From Apostichopus japonicus (Eukaryota; Echinodermata; Holothuroidea; Aspidochirotida; Stichopodidae), in contig NC_092568.1 of the NCBI RefSeq assembly GCF_037975245.1, forward strand, positions 558,001 through 622,000: DNA of 64,000 nucleotides, written 5' to 3'. Numbering within the stretch: the stretch's first letter is position 1; every line of letters begins with the position of its first letter. The notes beneath the pieces were generated by a model. It saw only the letters and a program-made list of their open reading frames with translations. It had not been told where the DNA came from and did no database searches. Positions 21,147 through 31,330 of the stretch are shown one piece after another. A program made the position numbers and the translations under genes.

Positions 21147-22362
21147 TGTAAACACAAGTTATTGTCGTCATGAACTCAAAATGGTAACACTAACATCTAC
21201 TTGGACCTGATGTGAGGAATACTATTTTTGTTACCAAGTGTTGGTCTGTAACATTGCACGATATATAGGTTAAGTTATTTGAGAGGATCTGATGGAAAAC
21301 GAAAATTGTATCTTAGGTCAAGTAGGTAACGGGCGGATTCATGGATTTTAAAAGGAGGGTAGGCCTATATAAATAAGAGAACGGTACTTGCCTGTACTTG
21401 TAAATACCAGAACCCAATCAACACCTTACAATGGCGTAGCCTCTTGGAAGAAGTTGAGGGTGTGGGGGGGGGGGCAGGCTACGGCAGATATCTTCCCCAT
21501 CTCATCACAGAAATGTTATCAGGCCGTCCCAAAGGCTAATGACATGACAAAGGTGGAAAGATATTAGCGCATGCGTGATATTTATTGTACCTCCGCCTCT
21601 CCCCTCTCAAAAGTGTTGGCTCCTCTTTCGAAAATTATATTACTGTAATAATATTTCTCGTGAATGTTGTTGAAAAGTTGACGTTAATTTTTGTTTTCTT
21701 TTATGAAGAAAATATTTCAATTTATCACTTTATGTTTGCTAACCTGTTATTTCTTGAGTGGATAAACGATCGCGATTTGATATGTAATCAAGTTGTAAGT
21801 TAGCACAAGTATATTTCCTCACTTATTTATGATGTCTTTACAACATTTTGAAGAAATTATCAAAACGGAGACAAAATCAATATGTGCCTCAACTGTTCAA
21901 CGCAATGAATTTGATCAACCTCGTTAGTTTTAATTGTAAGTTTCTGTGTTTTGTCGATGTATTTTAATGTTCTGTCTGTGTGCGTGTGTAATGTTCGTTA
22001 ACTATGAAGTAAAGCCTGCTGTCGGTTGCCGTGGTTACAGGATGTGCATGCGTACATGCTTTGAAGACCGCACGGATAGAGTAGTAACAATAATCTATAT
22101 AATGACTATACCTAACACGGAAGCTATGTCACGTTGATGACGATGTTCTTGCCATATGAGTGTGTGTACGTAGAGAAATTTAAATGAAACTACGTCTGTT
22201 GTTTATTGATGGTGGTTATTGTAGGTTTGTATTTATTCTTCTTTTGTCTAAAATTAACAACATTTTATCGTCAGATAAGAAGTACATTTAGTAATAAAAT
22301 AAGGATACATATCATTAGCAATCCTTGAAGCAGCAAATATTTATAATGTGAGTATTATCCAA

Positions 22363-22366
<4 letters not shown>
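21147..22366. other. Non-coding spacer
   Basis: No exon is recognised. At 21432 a CAATGGCGTAGCCTCTTGG sequence followed by a G run resembles a hAT-type end, but no partner end was found. Remaining ORFs are under 75 codons. Confidence 0.4.

Positions 22367-22428
<62 letters not shown>
22367..22428. repeat. TA microsatellite
   Basis: About 30 TA units lie immediately left of the hAT-type element beginning at 22450. Confidence 0.9.
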
Positions 22429-22431
<3 letters not shown>

Positions 22432-22525
22432 GCACACCGCACTCCAGCCCAGTGGCGGAGATTTCTTGTCAGAAGTGGGGGGGTTGCAGGCCATTGATGA
22501 AATAAAAAGTCATAACTGCTGGCTC

Positions 22526-23410
22526 ACTATCTAAGTGGAGCGCCACCATAAGTTGGCGCGAAGTGCACAAGAATTTTTTGGCAAATATTGCCTCCCAGAT
22601 TGCAGTAAATGGCACTGCCCAGGCCTTGAAAAGCTGGATTTAACCAGGGGTGTATGCAGGATTTTCTAACCCGGGGGGCGCGTATTACTATCTAAGCGGA
22701 GCGCCACCATTGGTTGGCGCGCAGCGTACAAGAAAATTTCTGGTTTTGGTACCCCCAGATCACCGGAAATGGCACTTGAAATGGCTTGAAACTGACCAAC
22801 CATATGTACACTTTTGCCTGACAACCAAGTTTTTTCCAAATACTGTTTTTCTCATCTATAACCTTTTTGAAGATTGTCGCCAGTCACACATCATGTTCGA
22901 CTTCATCACATATCCTGTGGATCATTGCTTTTGTAGGTGATTCTTCATCGCGGCCCACAATATCCGTCAGCCCCACTGTTCAGAATTTGAAAATTCACAA
23001 TTCTCGTGAATAAATTCACTTCAAAACATACCCATAATGTTGCACAAAATATCATCTATGGACAACCGATATAGAAAAACCTCCTTCAAACCCTAACAGA
23101 CGGGTCAAAATTGCACGAGTATGATGAAGAATGTTGGTTAGGGAATTTTCGAAAATTCAGACGGCTACTAAAAAATTTTGTTGAAGGAAATAAAAATATA
23201 CCAGTTATTTCCGAAACCGAACACTACACACATCGACAGTTTTGACCATGGGTGCAGATCAGTCTTGGATAATGGTGGGGACGCGTGTCTGTTCTATGAC
23301 ACTATCTAAGCGGAGCGCGACCATGGGTTCGCGCGTAGCGTACGATTTTTGGGGGCAAATATACCTCCCAGATCGCCGGAAATAACACTTCCCAGACCTA
23401 ATGATGCTCC
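22526..23410. repeat. Three diverged copies of a ~105-bp unit inside the hAT element
   Basis: Copies start near 22526, 22688 and 23302, each with CTATCTAAG.GGAGCG followed by CCTCCCAGATyGC or CCCCCAGATCAC, then GGAAAT. Each contains a small palindrome around GGAGCGCCACCA..TTGGCGCG. The units are in the same orientation but not contiguous. Confidence 0.75.
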
Positions 23411-23794
23411 TAAACCTCCTTAAGTTTTAGATCTCATTGCTTAGAAATTTAGTTTGGAGAAATACATGGGCGTCTGCAGAAAGAAAATCAGGGGACAAAT
23501 AATCCAAGTAGACTTTTGTATATACGATGGGTCTGGGGTCCTCTCCCAGAAAACAAATATAGACTGCCGCAAATGCGATTTTCGTCCTATATTTAACAAC
23601 TGTGGATAAAATACAATAAAATGAGAACTGCTGCATGTCATTTGCACAATGCTGGATCAAACTGCGCCAAAGTTCCATACAGGGGAACTTGAAATGCAAA
23701 GACAAATTGGTGGGGACACGGTATATCATGTCCCCACTACTGAAAAAGTTGGTGGGGACTCGTCCCGCTGTCCTCACCAGGATCTGCGCCCATG
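23247..23794. mobile_element. Possible nested hAT-like element
   Basis: The ends CATGGGTGCAGATC and, reverse-complemented, CATGGGCGCAGATC form a terminal inverted repeat, with GGTGGGGAC-type sequence just inside each end. The flanking octamers GTTTTGAC and GTTTGGAG agree at six of eight positions, as expected for an aged target duplication. It lies wholly inside the larger element at 22450-24376. Confidence 0.55.
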
Positions 23795-24376
23795 GTTTGG
23801 AGGCTGTTTATCGTGGAACGCCATTTCCATGCTCACTGATATGATGTGATATCTGCTGTTTGCTTTACAAATTCGAATAATTTTGTCACTGTTCCTCTTC
23901 TTCTTCCCGTTTTCTTGCCGTATTTTCTACTCCATCCTTTTCTCCTTTTCTCTTTCTTCTTTTTCTTTTCCTTCCTTCACCTCGTTGAAGTTGGCAAGTG
24001 TATACAGTTCCAAAGCTATTCAACAGCAACAAAACGTTATTTTGTGTATTTCTGTTGTGGGGTGAAGTTAGCGCTATGAGCTACAAGTTCCAATGCGCAA
24101 GGTGGGGGAAAGGGGCTAGAAATAATGTGTCGGTCAATTCTAACTCGGTTTTCGGTCGTTAATTGCTGATGTAGCCTACCAGGTAAAAGGTTGAAATGAC
24201 TTTAACAATTTCAAATTTAATAATTTGATTTATTATGCCATTTGGAGCACATAACATAGGCTATAACAGAACATTACTGGCAAAAACTAGGGGGGTTGAT
24301 TGTGTGGGCCAACCCCCCCTCTTCAAAAAGTGGGGGGGTTAAAACCCCCCCAACCCCCCCTGTTTCTCCGCCACTG

Positions 24377-25544
24377 CTCCAGCCAAAATGAGTTGTCTTT
24401 ACATCAAACGCAATGACCATGCTGAGACTTTTATTGCGTTATTTCATGTTGATTTAGAGTATCTATCTAATATATGTAAAGGCCGATTTCTGTTCATGTA
24501 GTGAAAATATCAACTCATGGTTAAAATTAATTTAAAGATATTAAAAAAAAAATTAGAGATATTAATGAAGACGTGTCTCCTCCTATAACATATTTGTTAA
24601 CATATGAACAGCGTATGAAATCTGTGAACATCAATAATTCGCATATTACAAATATTCCTTTTTTACTAAGGGGTTAATCAACGGTCTAGCGTGCGTTACT
24701 CACAGGATTAATGCACGATCGGGGGATAATGCAAGCGATGCACGAGGGCGGAGCGTAGCGGAGCCCGAGTGCATCCAGCGATAGCATTAACACCGTTCAT
24801 TCATACACTACCATTTGTGTGGGGGAAAAATCATAAAACAAAACATTTTTGGTTACATATAACCAAAGATTTATTAAAGTGATGCCCCGTAATTTTACCG
24901 TGCGTTACTCGCAGGATTAACCAAGGTCAGCTGACCTGAATGGACCAATAGGATTTAGGAATCTTTACTAAGAATGAATGAATGTCCTATAATAAATCAA
25001 CATACGGTGGATTAAAATCTATTCAATTGTCAATCTTTTCATGCTTATTTCCAGTTTTTCGCTGTCATTGACAGCGGAATATAATAATAATTCATTGTAC
25101 ATTAGACCAATTCATTAATTTGGTAGATTGAAAATTCTGCAGTCTAACACTGTAACGGTTTGCATGCGATTCAGTATCAGATTAATTAGATTGAAAAAAA
25201 AAATTGATAGAATAACGTTTCAGTTCAAAGTTTGCATACATAAATTATGTAACTCTGTTTTAATTGTTGGCAACGTGTGTAAATATCAGGGACACACACA
25301 CTCTCGTGTTTACTATTGTGCACCTTGCCATATCCACCATTATCCGTTGAGACCGCCATCAAAGTAAATATCACTACAATGTATTGTAATTTTATCTTGC
25401 AATTCAAGGAATGATAAGTATAATAATAATAAGAAACAAAACAATTCTCAATCCGTACAATGTAAAGAGTATAAAGACAGATAGAATCTTAATTAGCTTA
25501 AGTCTTTCTGACAGTCTGGATTATGGCACCGAAGAAAAACAAAA
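24377..25544. other. Spacer with a repeated, palindromic segment
   Basis: Two direct copies of GTGCGTTACTCrCAGGATTAA occur near 24688 and 24900. Between them an imperfect 35-bp palindrome (24739-24773, TGCAC...GTGCA) is G/C-rich unlike its surroundings, so this may be a small repeat element. No gene is seen. Confidence 0.45.
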
Positions 25545-26261
25545 TCATTCCACAGAACTTTTTCTGATCAGTAATCCTTTGACAGGGCTAACGCATTTTT
25601 CCTTTTCTTTCTTTTTGCTTCCTCTTCTTGACGATTTACAAATTTTCATAATCTCTGCATCTCGGTCGTCAAATCTGGTCTCTCCATCCTGTGAGGAGGA
25701 GCTTCGAAATTCGTTGGTCACGGGGCAAGTTGGAATAACAATCTGATTTGACTCACTAGTCCCGTGCACTGCAGGGTCTCTCCTTCGCCTCCCGTAAGAT
25801 GTATGAGGGCGAGTTGGTTTTTCCGTTTGGTTTAAATAATTCCCCAAATCTCTGTTACTACTAGAGGTATCATTAATTTTCCCAAGATGAGTGATTTTCC
25901 TCCCGCCTGTGGAATCGTTGCTTCCTAAGTTGAGGGATGTTATAGGTGGAGGAAATGAGCGAGAAACTACTTCTTGAGAGGAGTTTGTAAGGAGGGTCTC
26001 TTTCGTTGACGCACGGTCACCGAAACTCGTAGAAGGGCGAGGCGGTAGGCCTGTGTTCGCAATAGCTGGCAATGGAACAGTTTGTCCAAGTCGGCCCATT
26101 TTAAGACTATTGGAACGGGTTGGGTTACCCCTAGGGCTCTGTTGAGAGTGGACAATATCCAACACTTCTTGCACCGATGAATTATTGGCAGCTTTGTTTC
26201 TCTTGCGTTGCTTCGGTGAGGTGTGCATATTTTCCGTTATTCGCGGTGACTCCATAATCAT
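25545..26261 (-). CDS. Uncharacterised basic, Ser-rich protein, 238 residues
   Basis: I do not recognise this protein. The ORF runs from ATG at 26261 to a stop at 25545. An in-frame TAG lies 18 bases upstream of the first ATG, so the start is bounded; the second ATG (codon 3) has the better initiation context. The sequence is low-complexity, polar and probably disordered, with no membrane segment. It contains two related motifs, RPSTSFG and RPHTSYG, in the middle, and a basic tail (RRGSKKKEKEK) followed by SPVKG, which looks like a phosphorylation or nuclear-localisation type region. It is by far the longest open frame in the gene-poor left half. It could be a single-exon gene or one exon of a larger minus-strand gene; the ORF at 26941-27177 on the same strand might be an upstream exon. 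Confidence 0.45.
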   Translation of the reverse strand: MIMESPRITENMHTSPKQRKRNKAANNSSVQEVLDIVHSQQSPRGNPTRSNSLKMGRLGQTVPLPAIANTGLPPRPSTSFGDRASTKETLLTNSSQEVVSRSFPPPITSLNLGSNDSTGGRKITHLGKINDTSSSNRDLGNYLNQTEKPTRPHTSYGRRRRDPAVHGTSESNQIVIPTCPVTNEFRSSSSQDGETRFDDRDAEIMKICKSSRRGSKKKEKEKCVSPVKGLLIRKSSVE

Positions 26262-28147
26262 TGAAAAGATACGACCCTATATGCACGTGCATATGTAAAC
26301 CGATATATCGCCTACTCACGGTTTATTGATTCTGTCAGAATTCGGTGTTGATTGACACCGTCAAAGAAATAAAAAGAGGTTGAACTGTTTATGGAGAATT
26401 AGCTGAAACTCCTGCTGCTTATAACCTGTTTTTTAACGTTTATTTGCAAGTCCTTATGTATACCCAGACCTTTTATAAAATCTTCATATTCTCTTGCATT
26501 ATCATGAGATCTTCAGAATTATAGTCACGAAAATCTGTCTGTACGGTCCCATCATGCTCGTTAATATTGTTGCTTAATTCTGAACACGAGTCATTAAGAG
26601 CTTTAAAAGTAATGAGAAATTACCTGAACAGAGTATCCACAAACATAAAATGGGGTCCTTCTTCTGTCTCTAGCAAACGATGATGAAGACTAACACGATA
26701 AAAGTATACTAAGTTGTAATATCATATAATGATTATTGCCAATCCATTTGTTTACCTTATATTTTAATCATGTAGTCATTTCTTCCGTGAAACTTATATA
26801 CGTAATGACGTTATACTTGTCCAAAGCGAGCGTATATAGTATTGTTTAGAACACGTAGTCTTTGAATACCATTCTGTTTAACTTATTTATGAAAAATTAC
26901 TCTGAACGAGCAGATACTGAATTCCAAACACATTTAAGAGTTATTTCACGAATATTGCAAATAATATCTCCCGTAAGAAATTTATCAACAGGTTTTCATG
27001 CGTCTTTGGATAATCCACTCCTGCAATAAATGAGAAAGCTTTTCTTATATTGATTGGTTGCGGATACTCTTGATGAAAGTCCGTCTGCTGAGACTCTTGC
27101 CGCTGATGTAAGCATAATAACAGTGACGTTTCACATTTGTCGTTTGTCCTCTCACTGCTATCAATTTGCCGTTCCAAGTTCAGTTCCAGCTTTATAGCTC
27201 CATCTCAGTAATGAAAAATCGTGACAATATAATTCGACAAAATTCGTAGGCGTTCTTTTCCGCGAATGTAATAACAATCTTATAAGCAGATAATATAAAT
27301 ATATATCAAACACACACACTAGATATATATATTTATACTTTTATATGTATCCTATCTTCAATCTCTCCGACGATATTGTGGTTAAGCCTGGAATACAGCA
27401 GCGGTAAATACGCACGATTCTTGTCACGCTTATAAAAAAAAATCCGACAGCGCTGTGTACATATAGATATATAATGAATACGACTTGAGCTCGGGGCGTG
27501 TGTAGAAACTGAAATCAAAGTCTAGGTGACGGACAATATAACGTGTATTTACTCACTTAGCTTGAACAATAACTTTCGCTTCTCTGTTCTTGGTACGAGG
27601 GGTCGTGTTTACTAATCAGATTATTTCATTCTCTCTAGTTCGGTTTCTTCAAAGATCGGTCGAGATGACAGATAAACGATGATTTTGTCGTGTGATTTGA
27701 AAAACTCTAAAAGGTGCGTAATCGCGTGTGGTGAAAAAGGATCAACGAAAGCGATCATAATTGGTGGTGTGAGACAAATTGCCAGAATATTAAAAAATAA
27801 TAAAAGACAAAATGTTATTTCATAACCCCGGTTGGTTGAGACAGGGCATTCGGGTTGCGGTGTGTGTGGATGGGGGGGGGGGGGGGGGTAGGGATATTCT
27901 TCTGATGTCGATACGACCGTGGTTTAGTAATAACCGTTTGACTGTAATGAAACCGAAAGGAGATGCAGATGACACTGACAAATGACTCCCACAAACTGCT
28001 AAGAAATTTATTTTATTTTTCGTTTGAGATATTGAGGCGGGGTGGGTTGATGTTTTCTCGTACGGCCAGTCGGAAAGCCTTTAAAACTACCAGATTTTGA
28101 TAATGCTATGTTTTTCTCTATCCGTTGTTGGTTTTTTTATCTTTCTA
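26262..28147. other. Spacer, one doubtful minus-strand ORF
   Basis: The minus-strand ORF 26941-27177 (78 codons) has a reasonably protein-like composition (SSERTNDKCETSL, YPQPINIRKAFSF) and could be an exon upstream of the 25545-26261 ORF, but no splice connection could be fixed. A G run of about 18 bases lies near 27872. Nothing else is recognised. Confidence 0.35.
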
Positions 28148-28309
28148 TTAAAGGGTGTGAGAACTCGCGCAAAAAGAAACGTCTAATGCCGGTAATCTGA
28201 CCTAGTTTCGAAGGATGTTTAACAGAAGTGTTAGACACCACCATCGATCCCAGGAAATATATCACACAGCTTGCTACCTTCGGCAAATAGACACTAGTGT
28301 AGTAAGTAC

Positions 28310-29360
28310 CAGGGGCGTAGCGAAGGGGTTTTTGTTGGGGGGGGGTGTGGAGAATTTGATTTGCCGACGGATCTGGAAGTGGTGACTGAAATGGGGGAGG
28401 GGTCTAAGGGGAGGGGGTGCCCCCTCCCTTTGGAAATTTTTTAGTTTTGAAACGTCCTTAGATGCAATCTGGTGCATATTTTAAGTCCAATTTGATTTGC
28501 CGACGGATCTGGAAGTGGTGACTGAAATGGGGGAGGGGTCTAAGGGGAGGGGGTGTTCCCCTCCCCATTGGAACATTTTTAGTTTTGAAACGTCCTTAGA
28601 TGCAATCTGGTGCATATTTTAAGTCCAATTTGATTTGCCGACGGATCTGGAAGTGGTGACTGAAATGGGGGAGGGGTCTAAGGGGAGGGGGTGTTCCCCT
28701 CCCCATTGGAACATTTTTAGTTTTGAAACGTCCTTAGATGCAATCTGGTGCATATTTTAAGTCCAATTTGATTTGCCGACGGATCTGGAAGTGGTGACTG
28801 AAATGGGGGAGGGGTCTAAGGGGAGGGGGTGTTCCCCTCCCCATTGGAACATTTTTAGTTTTGAAACGTCCTTAGATGCAATCTGGTGCATATTTTAAGT
28901 CAAATTTGATTTGCCGACGGATCTGGAAGTCGTGACTGAAATGGGGGAGGGGTCTAAGGGTAGGGGGTCTACCCCTCCCCTTTGGAAAATTTTTAGTTTT
29001 GAAACGTCCTTAGATGCAATCTGGTGCATATTTTAAGTCAAATTTGATTTGCCGACGGATCTGGAAGTGGTGACTGAAATGGGGGAGGGGTCTAAGGGTA
29101 GGGGGTCTACCCCTCCCCTTTGGAAAATTTTTAGTTTTGAAACGTCCTTAGATGCAATCTGGTGCATATTTTAAGTCAAATTTGGCACGTAAGAAGCTCC
29201 CGTTCTCCTTTTCTCTATTCAGCTTTCCTTCTTTCTTCCCCTTCCGCTCTCCTCACCTTTTCTAATTTTGCCGACAGACCCAAAATTTGCCGACAGCGAC
29301 CAAATTATTGGGGGGGGGGTGTGACACCCCCCACACCCCCCCCCGCTCGCTACGCCCCTG
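28310..29360. mobile_element. Non-autonomous hAT-type element with internal tandem array
   Basis: The ends CAGGGGCGTAGCGA and TCGCTACGCCCCTG (the latter at 29347-29360) are near-perfect terminal inverted repeats. The flanking octamers are GTAAGTAC (28302-28309) and GTCAGTAC (29361-29368), 7 of 8 identical. The related unfilled site at 42936-42943 has GTCAGTAC once. Together this defines a precise hAT-type insertion of 1051 bp. The interior is almost entirely the 138-bp tandem array, with a G-run/C-run palindrome near the right end. There is no transposase. Confidence 0.92.
28353..29178. repeat. Six tandem copies of a 136-138-bp unit
   Basis: Units start at 28353, 28489, 28627, 28765, 28903 and 29041, each beginning AATTTGATTTGCCGACGG; a truncated seventh starts at 29179. 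Every unit has a G-rich/C-rich hairpin (GGGGAGGGGG..CCCCTCCCC type). Copies 2-4 form one sequence class and copies 5-6 another, suggesting stepwise amplification. The element at 48181 shares the GGGGGAGGGGTCTAAGGGGAG core and GATGCAATyTGGTGC. Confidence 0.95.
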
Positions 29361-29560
29361 GTCAGTACAAACAGCTGCGATCAATACCCACAGCACAGTG
29401 TACAAACGATACATCGATGGACATCTCAGGTCCAGCTAAAGATAACAAGGTATCACGTTTCACTGTCTGCATTTTGTCGCGATAAGCAGAAAACTTCACT
29501 TGCAAGCAACGGAAAGTTAACTTTTTTCAGAGCGCGGCACGCGGTTTGGGGCGAGTGTTG

Positions 29561-30911
29561 GCCACAAATATATAATCATAAGTTTCTAATCACAAGAAAC
29601 GGAACCCTCTTTTTAGTAGCTACCTAGGTCGCGTACGTAAACCACTTTTCATATAGGCCTACATTTTTGCGTGACTGATTTTATCCTGGAACCATGGAAG
29701 CTCGTTCTCCTGTTGATACATTGTAAACCTTCCTATCGCAACTGCTGTTGAGTCTCATTTCCAATTGTTATGTTCTGCTCGTAACCAACAGATACTTCTC
29801 TTATCCTTTACGTCGGCACGCTATACTTTACTATCAGTCAATACACTTATGAAACTCCTTTGCTCTTGTTCTATTTTGGTCCGATTCCAAATTACAAATC
29901 TAGGTCGACAAAACACAGCTGTTTGATTCATTGTAAACATATTTAAACTAAAATGCTTTAAACAAGAACGAATTACGGAGTCAATGAAGTTCCCACAATA
30001 TAATATCGAAAGTAAGATAATTACGGTGTTATCACGTGACAGCAACGATGAGTTTTGTGTTTAGGGCTTTCACGTTGTGAATATTGTAAGCCTAACATTA
30101 GGTTATAACCATTAGAATGAAAATCATAATCGATAATGTGACTTTCTTGGGGGAATACAAATCTCATAACGGCATTAATTCAACGAGCTAATATTATATT
30201 GTAAGATGATGATGATGATGAAATCGTCTGTGATTTGTTACGTTGCGAAAACTACCAGATTTTTTAGCATCATGTAGAGCGCTGGCAAAACCATGTGGTG
30301 TGAAAGAGATTGGGAGGGAGTTGAGAAGGTCTCCGACAAGGTTTCGATCCCCTTGGGTGCCTCAGTCTGCAGGTCGATCCTCAGCTCAATCATAAGTTAA
30401 CGGTGTCTTGGACAGCAGACAGCTTTGGCGGATAAAGATTTTAACAACACAAACCCTGGTGACCCCACTCCTTTGAATATTTCTTGTCTGTGTTCCAGAA
30501 TTCGCAACCTCTATGCCTGCCTTATCCGACAAAACATGGTGCCCAGTTACTATCTCTTTCAGTATGACAAGTTTACACTGGTTGACGTAACAAGCGAATC
30601 TGAAAGCAATGGCAAGAGTTCCATATATGGGAGATAAACAAGATTAACAATATTGAAACTCTAAAAGGTGAGGAAAGGAGGGGGGGGGGTGCTTGGTGCG
30701 GGGAGATGGGACTGGTACTTGCAAACGACTGACTACTGCTAGTCTGCTTATATGTTATATGAGTTATGTTTACTGACATATTAAGTGTTATGTAGTAGAT
30801 TTAGAAGATAGCTTTGATCGCGAATTGTCACGGATTGCATTCTACATAATGTCATCTGGATAATTCATCATGAAAATAATCAACAGTCAGTTAGTTCCTT
30901 AAAGAGTGTTC
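29561..30911. other. Spacer with one unexplained ORF
   Basis: The plus-strand frame 30425-30637 (NISCLCSRIRNLYACLIRQN, then SYYLFQYDKFTLVDV) looks more protein-like than most in the window but starts without ATG and matches nothing I recognise; it may be a fragment of a gene or mobile element. A tRNA B-box-like GGTTTCGATCC lies near 30340. A short GAT repeat is at 30207-30222. Confidence 0.35.
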
Positions 30912-31330
30912 CTTATTATAGGCGGTTACAACTGTTGAATCTCACCACACTGGAGCTTAGGAGGTTACGTGGGAACTTGATTCAGGTTTTCAAGATTGTG
31001 TATGGTTTTGACAATTTATCCTTTACTGACTTTTTTTTATGTATGCTTATAGTAGATGTAACTCCAAAAGTCACAAAGTAGGATTAATATTCGGCATAAC
31101 TTTTTTTTCTAATAGGGTTGTGAATGAGTGGAACGGTTTGCCTGAGAAAATTGTACTTGCAAGTAGTGTGAATGGGTTTAAGAATGCTTTGGACAAGTAC
31201 TTTAAGCATTGTGATTGGGTCTGAGTGTTTGTGTCTTCAGTTTTTTTCTCTCTCCTATAAGGTCCTTGATGGGGACTTGAGTGTCCCTCCTGATCCTTTT
31301 TTTCTACTTAACTAAACTAACAGACTAAAC
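30912..31330 (+). mobile_element. Non-LTR retrotransposon relic (CR1/jockey-like), 3' end
   Basis: Translation gives LTTLELRRLRGNLIQVFKI at about 30937-30993, then after a frameshift VVNEWNGLPEKIV and NGFKNALDKYF, ending in a stop near 31224. These are the conserved C-terminal blocks found after the reverse transcriptase domain of CR1/L2/jockey-like LINE proteins. A short AACTAAACTAAC tail at about 31310-31322 resembles the simple-repeat tail of CR1-type elements. The copy is 5'-truncated and frameshifted, hence inactive. Confidence 0.75.

Larger units (their letters stand above)
22450..24376. mobile_element. Non-autonomous hAT-type DNA transposon, 1.9 kb
   Basis: The left end CAGTGGCGGAG and the right end CTCCGCCACTG are terminal inverted repeats. 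They are flanked by a perfect 8-bp direct repeat, CTCCAGCC, at 22442-22449 and 24377-24384. CAGNG-type ends and 8-bp target duplications are hallmarks of the hAT superfamily. The interior has no transposase ORF. It holds three diverged copies of a roughly 105-bp unit and a possible nested element at 23247-23794. The right end is rich in complementary G and C runs that would form hairpins. It presumably was mobilised by a transposase encoded elsewhere. Confidence 0.88.
28148..29560. repeat. Dispersed repeat copy, interrupted by a hAT element
   Basis: The sequence starting TTAAAGGGTGTGA at 28148, and that from 29361 to about 29560 (AGCTGCG.TCAATACCCACA ... CGGTTTGGG), match 42730-43140 in order. 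The middle part differs: 28219-28280 has no counterpart. The hAT element at 28310-29360 splits this copy. The TTAA start could be a piggyBac-type boundary, but no matching far end was found. Confidence 0.8.

Noticed and set aside
22650-22940. 96-codon plus-strand ORF inside the hAT element
   Set aside because: It crosses a repeated non-coding unit and has no transposase or other motif.
25967-26155. 62-codon minus-strand ORF overlapping the 238-codon ORF
   Set aside because: It is an alternative frame of the longer ORF.
30300-30360. Possible tRNA or SINE around the B-box-like GGTTTCGATCCC
   Set aside because: No A-box at the right distance and no cloverleaf could be drawn.
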